Positions 21,647 to 32,460 of a DNA stretch of 64,000 nt are shown here, piece by piece. Numbering within the stretch: position 1 is the first letter of the stretch; each line of letters begins with the position of its first letter. The position numbers and the translations under genes were made by a program. Under the pieces are notes generated by a model. It was not told the origin of the DNA. It searched no databases and was given only the letters and a program-made list of their open reading frames with translations. Source of the DNA: Dendrophyllia cribrosa (lineage: Eukaryota; Cnidaria; Anthozoa; Scleractinia; Dendrophylliidae); NCBI GenBank assembly GCA_024195265.1, contig JAJLRJ010000013.1, forward strand, positions 16,877,162 through 16,941,161, written 5' to 3'.

Positions 21647-23606
21647 ATGGCGACCGAGTTGTCTGATGTTTTCAAATGCATTGCCCTTTTTTACAACCTT
21701 GAGGCAGTGCCAAAAGATTTTATTCGGAAGGAGAAGTTTCAGATAAAGCTGCCTTGTTCCGTACAGAAATTGCAGCAGCTAAAAGAGCTACTTCGGTAAG
21801 TATTGGTTTGTTTATTAATATCGTAATTTGAGTTCGATTAGAGCATACTCTAAGACTTACATTCCATTCTATGCTGGCAGTATTTACTCTAAGTGAATGT
21901 AGGGTTAATGTAGCTTGAGCCTGAAGCGAATAATTGTATTGGTATAACTAATCAGGTGATTTTTAGGGACAAAAAGAGAACCCTCTTGAAATTCATAGTT
22001 TTATTTTATCGGTTTGCCCAAATCATAACGAAACCATTCAATGATAGAAGCTAAGAATGCCAAATGTCATACAATATTAATAAATAAACAACGTCTCCGA
22101 GTCTCAGTTCTCTGCGCAACCCATCTACACCGTTCTTGAGTTAGTTGCCGAAAAGGTTCCACACAAATTTATAGAGTTCAAACCTTTGTCAACTGTTGAC
22201 CTTTGTCACGGAGCCATCTTGAATGTCACACACGGCGGAAATCTCGAACAGATGAATGTTTGATTGCTTTTTCAAGCTAGCCTTCAATTTTAAATATATT
22301 ATCCCAAAATACGTAGTGGCATCTTAACAAGGCTTTTCACAATTTATTGATTATTCTTTCATTGTACTCATGTGTGTCAATCTTGTCCTCTTCAAAAGCC
22401 CTCAAATGATTTCAAATCAGATCAAAGTTCATTTGATGTTACATTCGCCTCCCTAATCTAATCTAATCCATAATCTAAGTAATTATACTAAACTACAGAA
22501 TAACACATCATTTCAAATATTTTAGAGGTGTTGATGGTCTTGGAGGACATTGCAAGACAGACCAGAATCAGGGAGAAGATAGAATTACGTCTGGGGAGGC
22601 TTGACACTGCTGGAGAAAGAACATTGATCCACACAGATTCACAAATGGAATTGGAAATGCCGTCCATTCGAGTCAGGTCGATAAACTGCATGTATGTAAC
22701 ATGTATGATAAACTGCAAGGTAATCAAACATTATAACAACTCGGTTGTGACCCACAAATATTTAAGTGCCATAAGTTCCATGAAGAACAATGTTTGAAAT
22801 CCGTAAAGCTCCATAAGCTCTCCCTCTCCATTAAATCTCCCTTCTCTGTAATAAGCCCCATTCGGAATCCGGGTTTTATAATAAACTCCCCCTCTAAAAA
22901 TTAACCCAATTAAGTCAAATACTGTGATGTTTAATTTATTTTATATTTATTTTTTATTCTTACACGCTTAAAAGAGCAGAAGTCCACACGAGTGCCCTCC
23001 GTATCATGGCCACCATCTTTGCATTAAGTTCCAATCCTCACTCCTGAATATTTACACTTCCATTTCAGTGGGTTCCAATCCTCGCTCCTAGTTGTTGACT
23101 TCTGCTATGGTTCGGTTCCCTGTTCACACTGCCCTAGAGAGAGGCACAAGAACCTATCCGATATGCGACGATTCACTTTCACGAGCACCGCATCGCAGCA
23201 GCACTCCGGAACACGCGTTTCGCATGTGAACGAAAGGCCTATCCAGTATGGTTTTCGTGCTGGCGTAATTAGAGCTTTCCTGTATAGTGTAGACGTAGCC
23301 TTAGTCAACTGGTAATAAAATAAAGAGGGATTATAATATCTCAACTTTACTAATCTACAATGGTGTTTGGTTGGTATTGAAGAATATTGTTCACAACAAA
23401 CGCAAAATTTACGGTAGATGACAAATGCGGGAATTTTGTCCAAACAAATGCGTGATATCTCTAACAGATTTGCTTTCATCCTTGTATTTTAGATGGACAT
23501 GGAGGCAGTTTTATGTGCCATGGATAAACGACTTCAGAACTTGGGACTAACAGCAAGTAGCGAAATCAACATCAAGCAAAACAAAACAAAAGACATTAAG
23601 GAGTGA
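21647..23606 (+). CDS. Small multi-exon gene of unknown function
   Basis: The first exon 21,647-21,795 begins with ATGGCGACC and encodes a peptide rich in Lys/Leu (IKLPCSVQKLQQLKELLR), ending at a GTAAGT donor. A second stretch at about 22,527-22,725 (VLEDIARQTRIREKIELRLG) is predicted helical and opens after a TTTTAG acceptor, but its phase does not fit exon one directly, so another exon or a frameshift is needed. A last exon 23,493-23,606 (MDMEAVLCAMDKRLQNLGLT) follows a good acceptor and stops at 23,604-23,606, inside a perfect hairpin. I do not recognise the protein. The exon chain is tentative. Confidence 0.4.
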
Positions 23607-23681
23607 ACACACATACATGCATGCATGCATGCGTTCACTCCTTAATGTCTTTTGTTTTGTTTTGCTTGATGTTGATTTCGC
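23560..23681. repeat. 122-bp perfect inverted repeat (49-bp arms, 24-bp loop)
   Basis: Arms 23,560-23,608 and 23,633-23,681 are exact reverse complements, beginning GCGAAATCAACATCAAGC. The loop contains an (ATGC)n run. The left arm overlaps the last coding codons and stop of the small gene upstream; the right arm ends 56 bp before the start codon of the PHD gene. Confidence 0.95.
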
Positions 23682-23737
23682 ATCCGATGATTGATCACCA
23701 AACCTTAATTATCGACTGCAAAAGCTTAATTTCAAGA

Positions 23738-26700
23738 ATGGCCGACAATTGCATCATGTGTACAAGACCTGTTACATCGCGGCAACGAGCAATTCAATGT
23801 GACGTTTGCTTACAGTGGAATCACAGAACCTGTAACACTGGTAAGTTACCTTTCATACTCCATTTTCATTCAGTTTGTAAACCCCCCTGATCTGCATTTC
23901 ACGCGCCTTTCGGAATGTGTATTCAAACTATCGCCTCACTTCCGCGGGGCGGGAGAAATTAAAGTGTCATTTAATATATTCATAAATATATAAAGCATGC
24001 AACTCAAGTAACGGAAAATTATAATTTAACCAAGCCGCAAAGTACATTTCGACGAAAGTTACAGAAGTTAGGACCGCAACTGCGTGGCCGAAATGTATAG
24101 AGAAATTTATAGTAATTTGTAACATTTCTATTTTTCAGTTGACTACTTCTTCAATAGTGCAAATAAACAGTCTAGTGTTAAAGTCAGGGCTGGTCTTCCC
24201 TTATTGCCGTTTCGATCGCTAATGGCGTAACAGTCAAATTTTGTTATCGAAGATTGGCCGAGTCGCGTGGTATTGACAACCGTCCAACCGTCAAACTTCG
24301 TATCGCAAGTGGAGTCGTTCCCTCAACATACGCCGAAATCTACATCAAGATTACGCCGAAATCTACATCAAGATTACGCCGAAATCTTCATCACGATTAC
24401 GCCGAAATCTTCACCAGGATTACGTCAAGCGATGAACTGAATTCCGTTCAAATGCCGCCTAAAGTAGACGTCAAAACTCTCGTTGGGAAAATGGAAAATG
24501 CCGTAAACATCCTCTACGAATTGATCGAAGAATTTGAAATAATTCTCTCGGTGAAACCTGAACTGAAAACACTCGAAGCAGCCTTCAACCAAGTACAGAC
24601 AAAATATAGGCTCATCAAAAAACAGCAGGAAACTATTTTAGACAGATCGGTCGAAGAACCGTGTTTGACAGCCAGGAAGTTTCGAGACAAAGCCAAAGCT
24701 GATTTTCTTCAAATTGCTCTCAAATTTGCCGCGTATCAAAAGGATCAAAATTCAGCAGAAACATTTAAGAACTCTGAAACCTTAGAGGCTTTATCGTCAT
24801 CAATGACATCAATGTCACCAGCAGTTACAAAAATGGCTGACACCTTAGGATCAAAGCCAAACGCCAGAAACGCGATGCCCAAAGATTCGTGGTGGCCTGA
24901 CCAAGTTAAAACCTGTAAAACCATCAACAGTGCGTGGAGCTTCTTAGACACCGAGTTCGCAGACAGGCGAAAATTGATGGATCAATTGCTGTCTGACATA
25001 AACAATCTCAAGTCAGCCAAACGAGATTCCAAGTCCTTCACACAATTTGCCACAACAATATCTTGCTATGTAAACGATATGGAAGCTAATGGGTGCCCTG
25101 TGCTAGAGTCCTCTGAAGCACCATTCTTCATGTCTCAGCTTCTGTCTAAGCTTGATCCAAACGACAACTCAGACTTTGGTAGAGAGATGAATCGCGAGGG
25201 AAAAGAAGAAACCGTAAGCAACCTCATCACCTGGTTACATCAGGAAGCCAGCATTCGTTCTTGAGGCAAGACCCAGAGTCTAACATTGCAAGAATCCCGA
25301 CAAAGTTCCCATGTCTGTCCATTGCTTTAACCTTTTGAACTGGGCACAGTCCAGTGACGGGTTTTAACTTCCTTTCTTGACTCACAGCGTTACCTTGGAC
25401 GTTGCCACTAGCCGGAGCCATAGTTGAGGGGCCTTGGACTTGACTTTGGAACGGAGCTGCTTTAGGATTTAAGCTTGTGTTTGTTTCGCCAGTAGTCTTT
25501 TCATTGTGTAAAGACCGATGGTGATTTTTTTCTGCATTTGTCGCAGGTTGAACCGTCTGGCTTCTTGCAATCGCTTGTGTGATGCGTTCTAAGACATTTG
25601 CGACATCGCCAATGTTGCTTAACGATCTCCCACCTTTGGTTGACTGATGCATTATGGTACGTTGGACAGGCAGCGAGATGATGTTTGGTTTTGCAGCCAA
25701 GTGGACATGTGTCATCATCAGCTTCTTCACTACTCGCGGTGTTATTGTCTGACTTTTTGGATCCCTTGTCTCGGCGACTTAATTCATTCTGTCTTTCCTC
25801 AGGGTTGGTACTACTTTAACACCAGCCTGCTCTCCAAACCTGCAGCTATAAACGACTTGGCTTAAATGGATCAGCAACTCGACTTACTATGAATCTGGCT
25901 GGAGGAAGGAAGAAGAGTGAATCTTCCCAAATAATCGATATCACGATTGCCTCGCCTACAGATGAAGATATGACAAAGTCCATTCAAGTGTACACTGTGG
26001 CAAAGCCTTGCAGCAACGCAAAAATGATTTCTAAAGGTTCAGTTGGACAATACACTCATCTGAAGAACATTTCCGATAAATTGCATCTTTCGGGCGGAGC
26101 CATTGATCTCCTCATTGGCACAGACCTCATAGAAGTCTTCCTTGATATCCACACAATGTCCGGAGAACCAGGAGAACCCATTGCAAAACGAAACTGCTTT
26201 GGATGGTATGTCCTGGGACAGTTCGAGTCAAAAAACTCAAGCATATCAGAAATTCAGTCAGTAGAAGTCAGAACAGTAAGCGTTGTGGAGGATATTAAGA
26301 AGCTCCTTCAGCAAGACCTCCTTGGTGTCAAACCAACTGAACTGTGTGCATGCAGCGATAACTTGATCCGTGAAAGCAAGTTTGTGAAGTCTTTAGCAGC
26401 CTCGACTGCGTTAGTTGACGGTAGAATCCAAGTCAAGATGCCCTGGAAGGAAAGTGGACCTCCCAAACAAAGCAATTACGACATTGCTCTGAAGCGGCTG
26501 CTGTCTGCTGGAAAATCGTTCACGAAAAAAGGTTGTTTCAAAGTCGTTGACGAGGAAGTCCAAAAGCTATTGGATCAAGACTTTGTGACTAAAGTTCCAC
26601 CTGAACAAGTTGACCATGAAAAGCCTGAATGGTACCTTCCTTTGCAAGCCGTGTTTACACCAGAGAGAACTACGCAAGTTCGACTCATCTTTGAATCGTC

Positions 26701-29700
26701 ATCAAAAGGTCACGATGGTTTGTCCCTCAACGACTGTCTCGAGAAAGGACCTAACTTCATCAATAGTCTTCTTGATGTATTGGCAGCATGGCGATGGGAC
26801 GAGGTGGCTTACACTGGGGACGTGCGCAAAATGTTCAACCAAATCTTGGTGCACCCAGACGATCAAGTCTATCACAGGTTCCTGTGGAGGAGTAAGCCAA
26901 GCGATCCACCAACTGTGTACCAATGGCTTAGGCTGAACTTTGGTGATAAACCTGCCTCTGACATTGCAACTAACGCCATCAACACGCTCGCAAAGTTATT
27001 TCAAGCAGAGTTCCCGGAAGCGGCGAAAAAACTTCAAGACCATGTGTACGTGGACGATGTCGGCGGATCTAGAGCAAGTGCAACAATAGCAAAACAACTC
27101 ACCAAAGACATTGACATTATTCTCGGAAAAGGACACTTCCAGATCAAAACCTGGCATTCAAATGAAGCAGAAATCGACCAATCTAACGATCACAAGTTCA
27201 CAGATCTACTTGGCCTAATATGGGATAAACAGACAGACAAGTTTACCCTGAAAAAGAACGACCTCGACCAGCTTGGTGTCCTGACAAAGAGACGTCGCCT
27301 AGGTCTTGTTGGCCAATTATGGGACCCTATCGGTCCCGGTTGCCCGTAGCGATCAAGTTCAGAATTGATCTACAAGAATTGTGGACTTCAGGCTACAACT
27401 GGGACGAGATCCTACCAGTGAGCATCCAGAACCAGTGGGTGGAGAATGCACTAACCATGAATCACCTCTTGGCATTTGAATTCGATCGAAAACTGAAATC
27501 AAGTCATGCAGTTGGTGTACCACAAGTCCATGGATTCTGTGACGGAGGTGAAAAAGCCTATGGTGCAGTCATTTTCCTCCGATGGGAGCTAACGAATGGT
27601 AGTTTCAAGTGCGTCCCTATCCTTATCAAGTCCTTTGTTGCTCCGTTAAAGAAGAAGACGATCCCAAGATTGGAGCTCATGGGTTGTTTAACACTCGCAA
27701 GAATGTACGATACTTGCAGAACATCATTGCAGTTTGTGAACATCCAAGAGTGCAAGAAAGTCTTCTGGGTGGATTCTTCAACAGTACTGTCTTGGATAAG
27801 AACCCCACCGCGAAAATTTAAACCCTTTGTTTCAGCAAGAGTAGCCGAGATACAAGAAACTGTCGGTGTGGAAGACTTCCGCTACATAAGATCAAAGAGT
27901 AATCCAGCCGACACTCTTACCAGAGGAACCGAGCCATCGCAACTTACAGGTTGGCTAGATGGACCCACGTTCCTGCAATTGCCCGAAACCAAATGGCCCA
28001 GTTTTCAACTCGATGACCAAAGCATTCAAAGTGAAGTCTTAAAGGAAATGAAGACAACTGAGAAAGCTAACGTGTCCGTGGAACACAAAGCAGCCACATG
28101 TACATCAGCAGTCAACGCCATGCCAGAACAAATCAAGAAAGAAGACACATGTAACCCTATTCTTCAACAGTTGCTGAAGACCTGTTCAACATTTCCAAAA
28201 TTAAGGAGAACTCTTGCTTACGTACGCCGTTTCCCTGAGAACGCAAGAAAGAAGAATAGAAATACAGGCCCTATCACCGTCGAAGAATTGAAAGAATCTG
28301 AGAATTTTCTCTTCAAGTGGTGTCAACGTGACTTAGATCCTTCCGTGATCGACAAGAAGTTGATTCCAAAGATGGACGAAAACGGTCTACTCCGAGCTCA
28401 CGGAAGACTGGAAGATGCCACGACACTACCACAAGAATTGAGAAACCCAGTAATCCTGCCACGTGATCATCCTCTTGTCAAGTTACTACTGCGTCACCTA
28501 CACAACAAGCGTAGTCACTGTGGATACAAAAGCTTAATCCATGAGGCCAGAAGAAAGTATTGGATCGTAGGAGTCCGAAGCATGGCCAAAGCTCTCACCG
28601 CAAAGTGTATCACTTGCAGAAAACTTCGCAAGAAACCTCTTGACCAGCTTATGGGGCAGATCCCGTCTCTACGAGTGGCAGCAGGTTTCCCCCCTTTCTC
28701 CAACACCGCCATTGACATGTTTGGACCCGTGCATATTAAACTCAATCGGAAGACACTGAAAGAAGCTCAAGTAGTTATTTTCACCTGCATGACAACAAGG
28801 GCAGTTCACCTGGAGCTGGTCACCGACAAAACGTCCGATGCCTTCTTGATGGCTTTTCGCCGTTTTGCGAGCCTGCGCGGCCACCCCAACGTTTGTTGGT
28901 CCGACTGTGGAACAAACTTTGTTGGTGCGCAAAGTTACCTAAACGAAATTATGCTGAACTGGAACATGCCCAAAATTCAAAGTGTTCTTTCTGAAGACTT
29001 CTCATGTGACTTCAAATGGCAATGGAACATCCCTCACGCAAGTCATCAGAACGAAGTCGTGGAAACCCTCATCAAGTCTGTTAGACTGAACGCTGTAACA
29101 TTTATTATACTCGTTACTCAATTAGAAATAGTTAAACATATCATAAATTCCGTACTGGGGCGGAGTGATCTGCATTTCACGCGCCTTTCGGAATGTGTAT
29201 TCAAACTATTGCCTCACTTCCGCGGAGCGGGAGAAATTAAGGTGTCATTTAATATATTCATAAATATATAAAGCATGCAACTCAAGTAACGGAAAATTAT
29301 AATTTAACCAAGCCGCGAAGTACATTTCGACGAAAGTTACAGAAGTTAGGACCGCAACTCAACGGACAAAAGACACGGAAAAAGAAACACAAAATGTAAG
29401 TGTGTTTAATCACTGCGTGGCCGAAATGTATAGAGAAATTTATAGTAATTTGTAAACGTTTCTATTTTTCAGTTGACTACTTCTTCAATAGTGCAAATAA
29501 ACAGTCTAGTGTTAAAGTCCGGGCTGGTCTTCCCTTATTGCCGTTTCGATCGCTAACGGCGTAACACCCCCTTTGATCTTTGAGGTGATGTCAGATATTT
29601 TGCTACAAGAAATCGTTCCGTAGCGGCTTACTTTTTTTTTCATAGGAATTTCTCAACAAGATTATCGAGCCGCTGTACATACAGCTACCGGGATAGATTG

Positions 29701-31170
29701 GGTTTGCACAGCCTGTCAGTTTCTTAGTCCAGTGGCCGAGAGTTCCAGAATATCTATGACTGAGTCATCAGCCGAAATTCTTGAGTCGTCAGAGTTCAAC
29801 CCCCGTTCGACCCACAGCGATTCGTTCCAGTCGACGATTTATGACCCCCCTGATCAGACAACAAGTGAAACAATGGTAAGCCTTAAACTATTTGTAGAAA
29901 GTTACCGCTTTAAAATGCTTGACAACCTGAGCGCGTGCTAACAAAGAACTCTTTTGAAATAGACTCATAAAACTGGCTCGGTCATAGATTTTCATTTTCA
30001 GTTTAGTAGAATGTGCGCTCATACAAGCGTACTTTAGCGTACAGGTGTGACTTTTAGGGAGGTGTGATTTTTTTGCTTCAAAACGGCATGTGCATTCATG
30101 AATAAAGATACAAACGCATATTTACATACAGCTGTTTCGAGAAAATCTGTCTTGTATAAGTTTGATTTTTTTTCATTTTTTTATCCACGCGATGTTGTTT
30201 CCGAATGCCCTCTTTAAAGGGTTAACTCTTTTAAAGGTTGAAAACAGTTCGTAGTACTTTGCTAGTTTGTTATCCGATGAACGTAGCTGGCATTAGCCTT
30301 GCAAAATAGACGATCAAGAATACAATACCTATTGTTTTCGAAATTGACCCGCTTTTCTTGATACGTAAATAATCTCTCATTTTTGTCTAACATAGGAGTT
30401 ACCTGGTAATGATGCCATTCAAGACGAATCGTCCATCATGGAGCCCCCAGCCAATGAAGTGCCAGACAGCTTCCGTCTCGAGTTTGAAATTGTGAAGGAT
30501 TTGACTACGAGGGGTCAACCAAAGCTGATAGACAACCGTGGATATACGTACAATGTTCAAAGACGCCGCAGAGAAAATACAGATTGGCAGTGCATCGTCA
30601 GGCCAAAGGTATGTGTTTTATTTTCTTTAGATTCTGGTGAGGAAATTTATTGTCCCTCAAAACTGTAGTCAGTCACCTTAAAAAGCAGCTTACAGAACAC
30701 TCTGATCTGAACTTTTGTCGATAAGAATACACCACCACCTATTTGATTTTATTTGTTATGCTAATAAGCATTCACTCAGTTCTAATCTAATCTACCCGTG
30801 CTCTGTTTCACTAATTAAGGTCAACCCATGCAAGGCTACTGTAATTCAGAGAGCCGACGGAGAGCTGGTCCTTGGGCAGCACAAGCACAACCACCAGGGA
30901 CAAGTTGGTGCTGGGTTGGCGGCAAAGATAACCGCCAAGACAATGGCAAAAGCCAAGAAAAACCTATTCAAGCCTGCCATGGTCATAGTTAATGAAGTGT
31001 CGATGGAGGAGATAACGGACGCGCCTTGTCCAAGCCTGCCAAAACCAATGAACCTTGCCAAAGCGGTGAATTACATGCCACAAAGACTGCGCCCATCAGA
31101 TCCAAAGAGTTTGGACTTCGAGTTGGACAAGGGCCGTCTACCCGAGGGATTCCTGCGTCGAGATGTCCAG
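23738..31170 (+). CDS. PHD-finger plus FLYWCH zinc-finger gene, four exons, interrupted in intron one
   Basis: Exons are 23,738-23,840, 29,646-29,875, 30,396-30,608 and 30,820-31,170; phases match and the 299 codons are open. Exon one gives C-x2-C and CDVCLQWNHRTC; exon two completes a PHD-like finger with YRAAVHTATGIDWVCTACQ, followed by a Ser/Thr-rich linker. Exons three and four give a FLYWCH-type finger: RGQPKLIDNRGYTYNVQRRR, then WQC, a Cys and HKHNH. PHD fingers commonly bind histone tails, and FLYWCH fingers are DNA-binding-type modules often found with Mutator-like transposases. No stop is reached; after 31,170 (GTAAAA donor) later exons are not recognised. A 5.7-kb BEL/Pao element sits in intron one, whose host sequence is otherwise about 125 bp. 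Frame conservation argues for a recently functional gene. Confidence 0.72.
23888..24232 (+). repeat. 5' LTR of the BEL/Pao element (345 bp)
   Basis: Matches 29,166-29,566 almost throughout. It lacks the 56 bp that lie between GGACCGCAACT and CTGCGTGGCC in the 3' copy. AT-rich, with an ATATATAAAGCATG (TATA-like) stretch near 23,985. Confidence 0.93.
24254..25264 (+). CDS. gag of the BEL/Pao element (N-terminal part)
   Basis: The likely start is ATG at 24,452 (MPPKVDVKTL), although the frame is open from about 24,254. The upstream part is a four-fold repeat of a 23-bp unit (ACGCCGAAATCTACATCAAG...) at about 24,330-24,425. The protein shows a helical capsid-type region with SWWPDQVKTCKTINSAWSFL, FADRRKLMDQLL and FMSQLLSKLDPNDN, as in BEL/Pao gag. 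It stops at 25,262-25,264, exactly where the inverted segment begins; the zinc knuckles that should follow are on the other strand. Confidence 0.8.
   Translation: MAESRGIDNRPTVKLRIASGVVPSTYAEIYIKITPKSTSRLRRNLHHDYAEIFTRITSSDELNSVQMPPKVDVKTLVGKMENAVNILYELIEEFEIILSVKPELKTLEAAFNQVQTKYRLIKKQQETILDRSVEEPCLTARKFRDKAKADFLQIALKFAAYQKDQNSAETFKNSETLEALSSSMTSMSPAVTKMADTLGSKPNARNAMPKDSWWPDQVKTCKTINSAWSFLDTEFADRRKLMDQLLSDINNLKSAKRDSKSFTQFATTISCYVNDMEANGCPVLESSEAPFFMSQLLSKLDPNDNSDFGREMNREGKEETVSNLITWLHQEASIRS
25262..25815 (-). pseudogene. Inverted gag/protease segment of the BEL/Pao element
   Basis: On the minus strand it reads an acidic linker (NNTASSEEADDD), zinc-knuckle region CPLGCKTKHHLAACPTYH, CRKCLRTHHTSDCKK and CDKCRK, then a Pro/Ser/Gln-rich linker, and ends in AMLDSGS, the active-site start of the retroviral-type protease. 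The plus strand resumes at about 25,815 with NTSLLSK, the next residues of that same motif. So the segment belongs between gag and pol but is flipped in place. An extra A near 25,537 also shifts the frame. Confidence 0.88.
25815..29160 (+). pseudogene. BEL/Pao pol: protease end, RT, A17-type/RNase H region, integrase
   Basis: The first long frame (25,889-27,349) holds the conserved GWYVLGQF block, then RT with RLIFESSSKGHDGLSLND, GDVRKMFNQI and catalytic YVDDVGGS. A frameshift near 27,330 leads to the second frame (27,319-29,271): VAIKFRIDLQELWTSGYNWD, GFCDGGEKAYGAV, PRLELMGCL, WVDSSTVLSWI, an HH-CC integrase zinc region (CITCRKLRKK), and an integrase core with AIDMFGPV, WSDCGTNFVG and NEVVETLIKSVR. 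All three acidic residues are present. After LIKSVR the family sequence stops and about 75 bp of unrelated text runs into the LTR, so the integrase C-terminal domain is lost. Confidence 0.88.
29166..29566 (+). repeat. 3' LTR of the BEL/Pao element (401 bp)
   Basis: Same ends as the 5' LTR. It contains an extra 56-bp segment at about 29,360-29,415 that includes AAATGTAAGTGTG. Followed by CCCCC, the target duplication. Confidence 0.93.
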
Positions 31171-32100
31171 GTAAAATTGATGACGTAATTTTTATCATGA
31201 GCTAAAATTATATTTGAAATTGCTTCTGAAATTATTAAGATTATGAGACCACCTTCCCTAAACGATTAATAAAGAATAAAAAATAAAGAATAAAGTAAGT
31301 AGCGAACTCGAACGTAGCGAACTAGGCAAGTAGCGAACTAGGCAAGTAGCGAAACCGGCTGTTACCCGAAAATGAGGCAAAGAGGGCTAATTAACATGTA
31401 TATATATAAAATATTTTATATTGCCCGCCATTTTGGAACAAGAAGCTGTACACAGCTTGAACTTGTGGCGTCTTTATTAAACCCAGTGCTTTAAGTGCTT
31501 TTACTGAGAAACAAAATTGTTTGAAAAGTACGTAACACTACATTCAGTAGCTGACACTTGAAACCACGATCGCTAACTGAAATGCAAAGTTATATAAAAT
31601 ACAAAACTTGCCAGAACAAAAATCCCACAGCAATAAGTGGCGAACACAATATCAAACGATCCTTATGACAAATGTGATCGAAGGTTATGGACAACAACAA
31701 AAACTCTTCACAATTAGAAATGATAAAGACATGTAGAAATAAGCTACATTGTAACTATTTTCTAGTCATAAATACATCCTAAGCATTTGCTAAACCGGAC
31801 AATTGACAAAAATTTGAGCAGAGCAAAAGACAAGCTGACCGAGAATACCAATGTACAATTTTGCAAAATAAAATTTCCTTTTGAGAGCATAAATTTAGAT
31901 TAGTTTATCTCATAATGATTTGTTATTGGATGTATTTGTGAATTCGTGATCTAGATCAGTAGAGAGCAGATGAATTGGAATTATAGCTATCATTTTCCAT
32001 GTTGTTTATTTAAAGTGTACCAGTGAGTGTAGATGTGATGACAAAATCTGCACCTAAGTAATAGATTTAATTAAATGAAAAGCTATGACCTGTCGTTGTG
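31171..32100. other. Non-coding stretch after the FLYWCH exon
   Basis: Begins with a GTAAAA donor. Contains a short tandem CTAGGCAAGTAGCGAA motif (two to three copies) at about 31,310-31,355. No further exon of the PHD-FLYWCH gene is recognised. Confidence 0.45.
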
Positions 32101-32107
32101 TCATCAT

Positions 32108-32460
32108 TTGTGACCGTGAATGGGAAAACGTACACTAATGCTTTTCCGTTAAACGGGTAAAAATAAACGGATTGTAAACGGATTGTAAAAGGATAGTAAA
32201 CGGCTAATTTCGGAAACCGTTTAAACGAATAGCTAAAAGTATTAAACGGTTGAACAAAGTCCAAAAACGGATAGCTTAAAACGTTAAACGGTGGAACAAA
32301 ATTTTAAACGGATAGCTTTAACCGTTAAACGGTTGAACAAAATCATTAAACGGATAGCTTAAACGTTTAAACGGTTGACCAAAATCATTAAACGGATAGC
32401 TTAAAACGTTTAAACGGTTGAACAAAAACGTTAAACGTAAACGACTGCGAGCTGGGACAA
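32108..32460. mobile_element. Variant of the 43-bp repeat MITE family, copy 3
   Basis: The left end TGTGACCGTGAATGGGAAAA resembles the TIR of copies 1 and 2. The interior has four or more units of 40-45 bp with AAACGGATAGCTTAAA and GGTTGAACAAAATC. The motif is A-rich (AAACGG) where copies 1 and 2 have GAACGG. The right end near 32,450 is unclear. Confidence 0.6.

Larger units (their letters stand above)
23888..29566 (+). mobile_element. BEL/Pao LTR retrotransposon, 5.7 kb, with an internal inversion
   Basis: Both LTRs begin TGATCTGCATTTCACGCGCC and end in GTAACA (TG...CA). Five C flank each side (23,883-23,887 and 29,567-29,571), a fitting 5-bp target duplication. Order: LTR, gag (plus), zinc knuckle and protease start (minus), RT, A17-type and RNase H region, integrase (plus), LTR. 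The LTRs differ at few sites apart from one 56-bp indel, so insertion is fairly recent, yet frameshifts, the inversion and a truncated integrase C-terminus make this copy inactive as it stands. Confidence 0.92.
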
